NCBI GenBank assembly: GCA_031763025.1
Contig: JASSKH010000001.1
Coordinates: 15,787,142-15,851,141, forward strand
Direction of reading: 5' to 3'
From: Macrocystis pyrifera
Lineage: Eukaryota > Sar > Phaeophyceae > Laminariales > Laminariaceae
DNA length: 64,000 bases
Below are positions 58,997-64,000 of the stretch, piece by piece. Both the position numbers and the translations under genes were made by a program. The notes under the pieces are model-generated. The model did not search any database. It saw only the letters and a list, made by a program, of their open reading frames with translations, and had not been told where the DNA came from. The first letter of the stretch is position 1; every line of letters begins with the position of its first letter.

Positions 58997-61900
58997 CTTA
59001 TTCTTCTTGTAGTTGTTGTTCTTGGTGATGGTTTGCTTTTTTTTTCCAGCAGACGGATGCTGCGTTGGTGGTCACCCCACCATCACCACCACCACCACCA
59101 CCACCACCATCACCACCAAAACCAACATCACCTATACCACCACCATCGCCACCGCCACCGTCAACACCAGCACTAACACCAACACCGCCAATACCAATAC
59201 CAGTACCGACACCACCAACACCACCACCACCACCAACAACAACAACATCACCTATGCCACCGCCACCGCCACCGCCACCGCCACCGTCAACACCAACACC
59301 AACACCGCCAATACCAATACCACTACCGACACCACCAACACCACCACCTCCACCACCACCACCAACATCACCTATGCCATCGCCACCGCCACCGCCACCG
59401 TCAACACCAACACCAACACCAATACCGACACCAGTACTGACACCACCAACCACCACCACCACCATCACCACCATCACCTATGCCACGCCACCGCACACCA
59501 ACACCAATACCAACACCAACACCGCCAACACCACTACCAACACCAGTACCAACACCACCGACACCACTAACACCAATACCAACACCAGTACAACCAACAC
59601 CACCGCGCCCGTGTCGCTCATCAATCGAACACGATTGTTAATCGAGAGCAAGGAACCCAACGAGCAACGTACCTATTAATAGTAATTGCAAGGGCACGAA
59701 CCACAGCACAGGCTAAACAAAGGTTTTAAATCAAAACTGCAAATGTACGCACGTCGGGGTTATAGGTTGGCCGAGCCGGAGCCGCTCCAAATATCCCGAA
59801 TAATTTACTTTGGGCGTTTTTTCCGCTGCGCTTTTCGATCGACTAGAAACCAAAAAGTCAACGAGTGCTATGATTAGGGTACACAGTATACCTGGCAGCA
59901 TTTTCTGACCGACGGATTTCCTTCCCCGAGGAAACCACACTCCTATGGTTGGAACTTCCCTTTCGCCATTTTTTTCATGTTATTGTTCCCGCTGCATGGC
60001 CCACCTACGCCATTTTTTTATTGTTCACACGTTCTTTTGCACCATAAACTCATTTTTTGGGGTTTAAGGTTCCTACGGAGCTCCCTAAGGGAGGAAGCAG
60101 GCTCATAAAAAAAAACACCTGGTACTGGTAGGTGCTATTAAAAATTACCCCTACCTATCGTAGCATGCGTCAAAAACCATCCAACACGCGTGCCGTAAAA
60201 TGAGCAGGATAAAACATCCCGTGGTATATTTTTTCCCGAGACGAGGTTTATCCAAAACAAGCGGGAGGAGGGCACACACACGAAAAGGGACACATACGTG
60301 GCTTTAAAAATGTGTTGCCGAGATTTTTCCGGAAACGTATAGCATAATGCCGCTCGGTGTTTTTCTTCCCTGTCCCCATGATTGTCGAGAAAAGCCTGGA
60401 AATTCGTCCAAATAGTGTGTTGTTATCTTGCGCGGTACAGCAGTGCACGATATCGTTTCCCTCTATTGCCGAAAAATAATTAATCCACACTCGCTCAAGT
60501 CCTTAATTAATTAATATAATATACCCCTAACCCTGTAAAAAAGTTTTCTTGTATCCTTGTAAGACAGAGACAACGAAAAAAGCATGGTGCGGTATGTAGG
60601 CGTGCATCTGGAATTTTTCTTGGGGCTCCTCGCTTCGGGAGGAGCTCCATACCTCAACATCTGCAGACTTTGTTTTTTGGATAACGTGTACCAGGCAGGC
60701 TTAACCCGACAAGCAATTATATTGCCGACTGGTAAGTGCTACCGAAAATTATTGTGCAACACAAACTAACTAACAGGACATACAAGGCGCTTGGCTCCGC
60801 GAGCGGTCTACGCCGTCCGCTACGCTCGCCCAGGAAGGAAAAGTACATCAAATTATGCTAAGCGGACAGAGGTCCATGTTTGAATATAGTTTTTTATGAT
60901 TGTAGTTGCAAACTGGCGCCTTGATAATGCCTAAAGTCCCGCCCCCATGCTTCAGGAGAAAACAGCTAGGACGCCACATACGCTTCGCGTCGCGGGCGGT
61001 TCCGCCAGTTACGCTCGCTCACATGTTGTACGTACATACCCCAGGTAGGGTACTTATTTGCTTCTTTTTATATGCTGTACCAGGTATGTCTGTACTCGTA
61101 TGCACGAAAGAGGAAGCACAGGAGGCACAACAGCACCGCGAAACAATGAAAATGAAACCGAAAATTTCGAAAAGAAAAGAAAAATCCTAGTCACCTCTCG
61201 CGTAATAATTTCCTGCCTGATAGAAAAACACCTTACACCGTACTCGTACACCGGCCAACCAGAAAAAAAAAAAAATCGAACAGCAGAGCTTCTATCTCAG
61301 CCTCGTACGCCGCCCCGCCCCTCTCGCGACCACCTCGCCACCGATTCGGTCCGGGTAAAGTGTTCCTCCCTCTCTGCCACAGTGAGCCCCGTCGCCCGCC
61401 TCGCGTGAAGCCCGGTGCTCACCGTGGACCTCGTTCGCCAGCTCGACAATGTTGGTGTGCTCAGACTGCGTAGCCCTCTCTGTGAACTCCACCTTGGTCG
61501 CGAAAATAAGCACCGCTTGAATTTTATTTTGCATGTCGAAACGACCGTTATAGACTCGTACATAGTACAACTGGAGCCACACCAGGAGGCCAGACAGAGC
61601 CCATTCCTGCTTCCCTCGAGTCTCGAGGCACACGCGACGACTAGCCACGAAAACGGCGACCGCGCTCCTTGCAACCCCCCCTTCACCCGCCATCACCCGT
61701 TGACACCCGCGACGGTGCCGCGCTCGCCCGCGGCGCCGTGCTCGGAGTACACGCACGCACACAAAACGAAAGAATAAAAGAGGAAAAAAATACTGAAAGT
61801 GCCAAGAGAACTGGAGAAAACAAAGAACCGCTGGAAAGGTCCGGCAAGTATTCAAAGGAGGCGATGTCCAAGTGGGAGCTCTGAGAGGCCAGGGATGTAC

Positions 61901-64000
61901 CAACCAAGCACGCTCAGAGAGTGAAATATCTGTAAGTAGTTCTATATGTGTACCAGCTAGGTAGTTCCTCAGTTGAGGGGCTGAGTCGGTCAGAAATGTT
62001 TGCCTTGGAAGGCAAAAAGTGTTACATATAATACCCCTACCGTATGTATCCATATTAATATCAATTCACATCAATAGAACGCATCGAGAAGCAGAGCCTT
62101 AAAAGAGGGACTCTCAATTTTTCGTGTCTATCCTGTTCCCGGGTCAACTATCAATCTCCGGGTGCAATAAAAAAACGCGGCGGAACCAAAGAACGCAACG
62201 GCGACGTCACCATTTAAGAAAACATTGTTTTGGGCCAGGGGCTCAACTTTCTGCTCACGAGCATGTGAAGCAGGGTGTGTCTTGCTTAAAGTTTAATGTT
62301 TTTTTTTTGTTTTTCTCCCTGTGTCCGGCAATGATCTCTCTACGCATAGTGCCGGTATGCCCCAGCCGACAACAACCGTTTCTATAGCGGCAACCGGCAA
62401 TACTCCGCACATTGCCACACTCGTCAATCCCATATGTGCCAAGCAATTTTACAGGCACTTAAAGCGGGCAGTCGGCACTACTCAACCGGCACTATAGAGG
62501 GATCACTGTTGTATTGTGCAGAAGCCGAGCCAAACTTTCTCAATTCCCAACTTCTTCAGTGCTGTCGCCTACTGGTTTTTTTAATAACTTTCCCCCGTCC
62601 CTCCCCTCCCCCCCCCCCCGCCCTATTATATATATATATATATATTATACATGGGTTGGGTGGGCGTCGGTTGGCAACGACACTGTAAAACATGCCGCTC
62701 ACTACGTGAGCTAGACATCCAGGGTACGTTTTTTTTTTTTTTTTTTTTTTTTTTTTGGCGGTCGCCCACAGCTGGTCATCTAACTAGATCATTTGTGCGA
62801 AGTAAATAACCTTTACTCTGCACAAGGGAATTGATCTTATCACGTAGTGTTCAAGGTAAGGCACCCAAGAGGCAGTTACATAGTACTCCCATTGCTGTCT
62901 CTGGAAGTGGCCACACCGGAAATTAAACTAACTCATTGAAGCTGTCATCCATATGCAAGAAAGTCCGCCTCACAAGCGGTTCTTAGAAGGATGCAGCTCA
63001 CCCTTCATGCGACTCGCCGGACACCTCACGGCGCTTCGCGCTTGGTGCAAGCAATGTCTGCCTGATCGGTGAAAACCCGACATGCTCCGTCCCGGCATTG
63101 TAGGGATGCGAGGGTCTATGGTCATACGACTACGGCCATGCATGAGATCGAGTACATCTCTCTCATCGAGTACCCCCACCCCCCCCCCGCCCCTACCACT
63201 TCTGCTACCTCCTCCGTTAGCGCCTCCGCTACCCTCGCCACTGCTGCCACTGCCGCTGCCGCTACCGTTACCACTACCGTTACCGCTACCGTTACCGTTA
63301 CCGCTACCGTTGCCGTTACCGCTACCGTTACCGTTACCGCTACCGTTGCCGTTACCGCTACCGTTGCCGTTACCACAGCCATTATCGCTACCCCTACCGC
63401 TGCCGCTACCGTTACCGCTACCGCTACTGTTACCGCTACCGCAACCATTACCGTTACCGCTACCGTTACTGCTACCACAACCATCACCGTTACCGCTACC
63501 GTTACCGTTGCCATTACCGCTACCGCTGCCGTTACCGCTACCGTTGCCGTTACCACAACCGTTACCGCTATCGCTACCGCTACCGCTACCGCTGCCGTTA
63601 CCGTTACCGCAATCATTACCGTCACCGCTACCGCTACTGCTACGGTTACCGCTACCACAACCATTACCGTTACCGCTACCGTTACCGCTACCATCACCGT
63701 TACCGCTACCGCTGCCGTTACCGCTACCGTTGCCGTTACCACAACCATTACCGCTACTGCTACCGCTACCGCTACCGCTACCGCTACCGCTACCGTTACC
63801 GCTACCGCAACCATTACCGTTACCGCTACCGTTACCGCTACCGTTACCGCTACCACAACCACTACCGTTACCGCTATCATTACCGCTACCGCTCCCGCTA
63901 ACGCTACCACTGGCGCCAACCTCGCCGCCCATCAACAAACGGCTGAAGGTGGGTTCTCGGCATCTGGTGGTCGGGTCGAGCCCCTCTGGTCCCGTCCGCA
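54942..64000 (+). CDS. PP2C-type protein phosphatase (PPM family), partial, 5 exons seen
   Basis: Exons: 54942-55042, 56045-56155, 57350-57523, 58738-58878 and 63949 to beyond the window. Donors are GTGAGG, GTCAGT, GTATTA and GTAACG; all the joins seen are phase 0. In order, the protein shows [15 protein letters not shown] (the NQD motif near the start of the PP2C domain), VMLDGHGE (metal-binding DGHG), [35 protein letters not shown] (GDS) and PLSEDHKP with a final LALGGQ. The edge exon adds [17 protein letters not shown], which fits the GGxV segment before the RVW and SRSLGD motifs expected outside the window. PP2Cs are Mg/Mn-dependent Ser/Thr phosphatases. The N-terminus is uncertain: a Ser/Gly-rich open stretch at 54371-54650 (starting MWLPSS) could hold it, but the frame through the G-runs does not join. 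Intron 4 would be 5,070 bp. Confidence 0.8.
55915..56010 (+). repeat. Rep-A, 3' fragment next to a PP2C acceptor
   Basis: GATGAAAACCCGACGTACTC to CATGCATGACTTAAG plus a short C-run. It ends about 35 bp before the acceptor at 56044, so its C-tail lies where the polypyrimidine tract would. Confidence 0.75.
57524..58115. repeat. Degenerate GGGGTTAG repeats, telomere-like
   Basis: GGGGTTAGCGTTAGG and variants fill the first half of PP2C intron 2. Units are too irregular to be a telomere. Confidence 0.7.
59068..59610. repeat. (CCA)n/(ACCAAC)n array
   Basis: The array is open in the frame that follows PP2C exon 4, but no PP2C motif is present, so it is taken as intron. Confidence 0.85.
59680..62320. 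other. Interior of the large PP2C intron
   Basis: AT-rich, no exon-like block and no repeat shared with the rest of the window except one TACCAGGTA at 61078. Confidence 0.5.
62325..62516. mobile_element. MITE-C copy
   Basis: In reverse orientation it matches the 6.3-kb copy over most of its length, including GTGCCGGTTGAGTA, GTGCGGAGTA and CATACCGGCACTATG. Confidence 0.72.
62655..63190 (+). repeat. Rep-A, full-length copy in the large PP2C intron
   Basis: A TATATA run, GGGTTGGGTGGGCGTCGG, a T-run of about 27, the complete body, and GAGTACCCCCACCCC. Confidence 0.88.
63190..63930. repeat. (CCGCTA/CCGTTA)n hexamer array
   Basis: About 120 hexamers, C/T-rich on the gene strand, ending about 20 bp before the acceptor at 63948. 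Confidence 0.92.

Noticed and set aside
58998-59679. Pro/Thr-rich frames after PP2C exon 4, and their antisense
   Set aside because: The plus frame can be joined in phase at 59050, but it carries no PP2C motif, whereas the exon at 63949 continues the domain.
62970-63938. 322-codon Gly-Asn-Gly-Ser frame on the minus strand
   Set aside because: Hexamer satellite plus the tail of a Rep-A copy; it lies in the PP2C intron on the opposite strand.
1-64000. CRISPR array or prokaryotic operon
   Set aside because: No regular repeat-spacer pattern; all real genes are interrupted by spliceosomal introns.

Overview
This 64 kb window is eukaryotic nuclear DNA. It is intron-rich and heavily colonised by small mobile elements. 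I found no rRNA, no functional tRNA, no CRISPR array and no prokaryotic operon. A multicellular or filamentous photosynthetic stramenopile, such as a brown alga, fits best. The reasons are a plant/algal-type HAD hydrolase, a protist/plant-type PP2C phosphatase, GT-AG introns of 0.3 to 5 kb, G/C homopolymers and many miniature elements. That placement is inference; nothing in the window proves the taxon.

Genes were rebuilt by hand from splice sites, reading phase and protein logic. Left edge to 12.8 kb, minus strand: ten exons of a gene whose N-terminal 361 residues look like an F-BAR membrane-curvature domain; it runs off the left edge. 14.55 to 13.02 kb, minus strand: a two-exon gene for a Pro/Ala/Gly-rich protein with an NPF motif. 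20.28 to 16.55 kb, minus strand: a decayed PIF/Harbinger-type DDE transposase. 22.13 to 29.50 kb, plus strand: a complete nine-exon HAD hydrolase of 277 residues, with every splice phase consistent. About 43.2 to 33.7 kb, minus strand: scattered exons of a low-complexity and coiled-coil protein that I cannot name. 50.99 kb, plus strand: one well-bounded orphan exon. 54.9 kb to the right edge, plus strand: a PP2C phosphatase with four clear exons and a fifth at the edge, after an intron of about 5 kb.

Much of the remainder is repeats. The dominant family, here called Rep-A, is about 530 bp, ends in a poly-C tail, and is often truncated at its 5' end. A second family, Rep-B, carries the same GAGTAC-poly-C end. 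There are tRNA-derived SINEs, one insertion with a 9-bp target duplication, at least three MITE families, and a 1,910-bp element with 23-bp terminal inverted repeats, an exact 8-bp target duplication and an interior packed with TAAC/GTTA palindromes. Microsatellites inside introns are polar: G-rich, GT-bearing arrays follow donors, and pyrimidine-rich arrays precede acceptors.

The genes are not functionally linked to one another. The long low-complexity reading frames (Leu-Ala-Leu-Pro-Cys, Pro-Thr, Gly-Asn-Gly-Ser repeats) are satellites and were not annotated as proteins.
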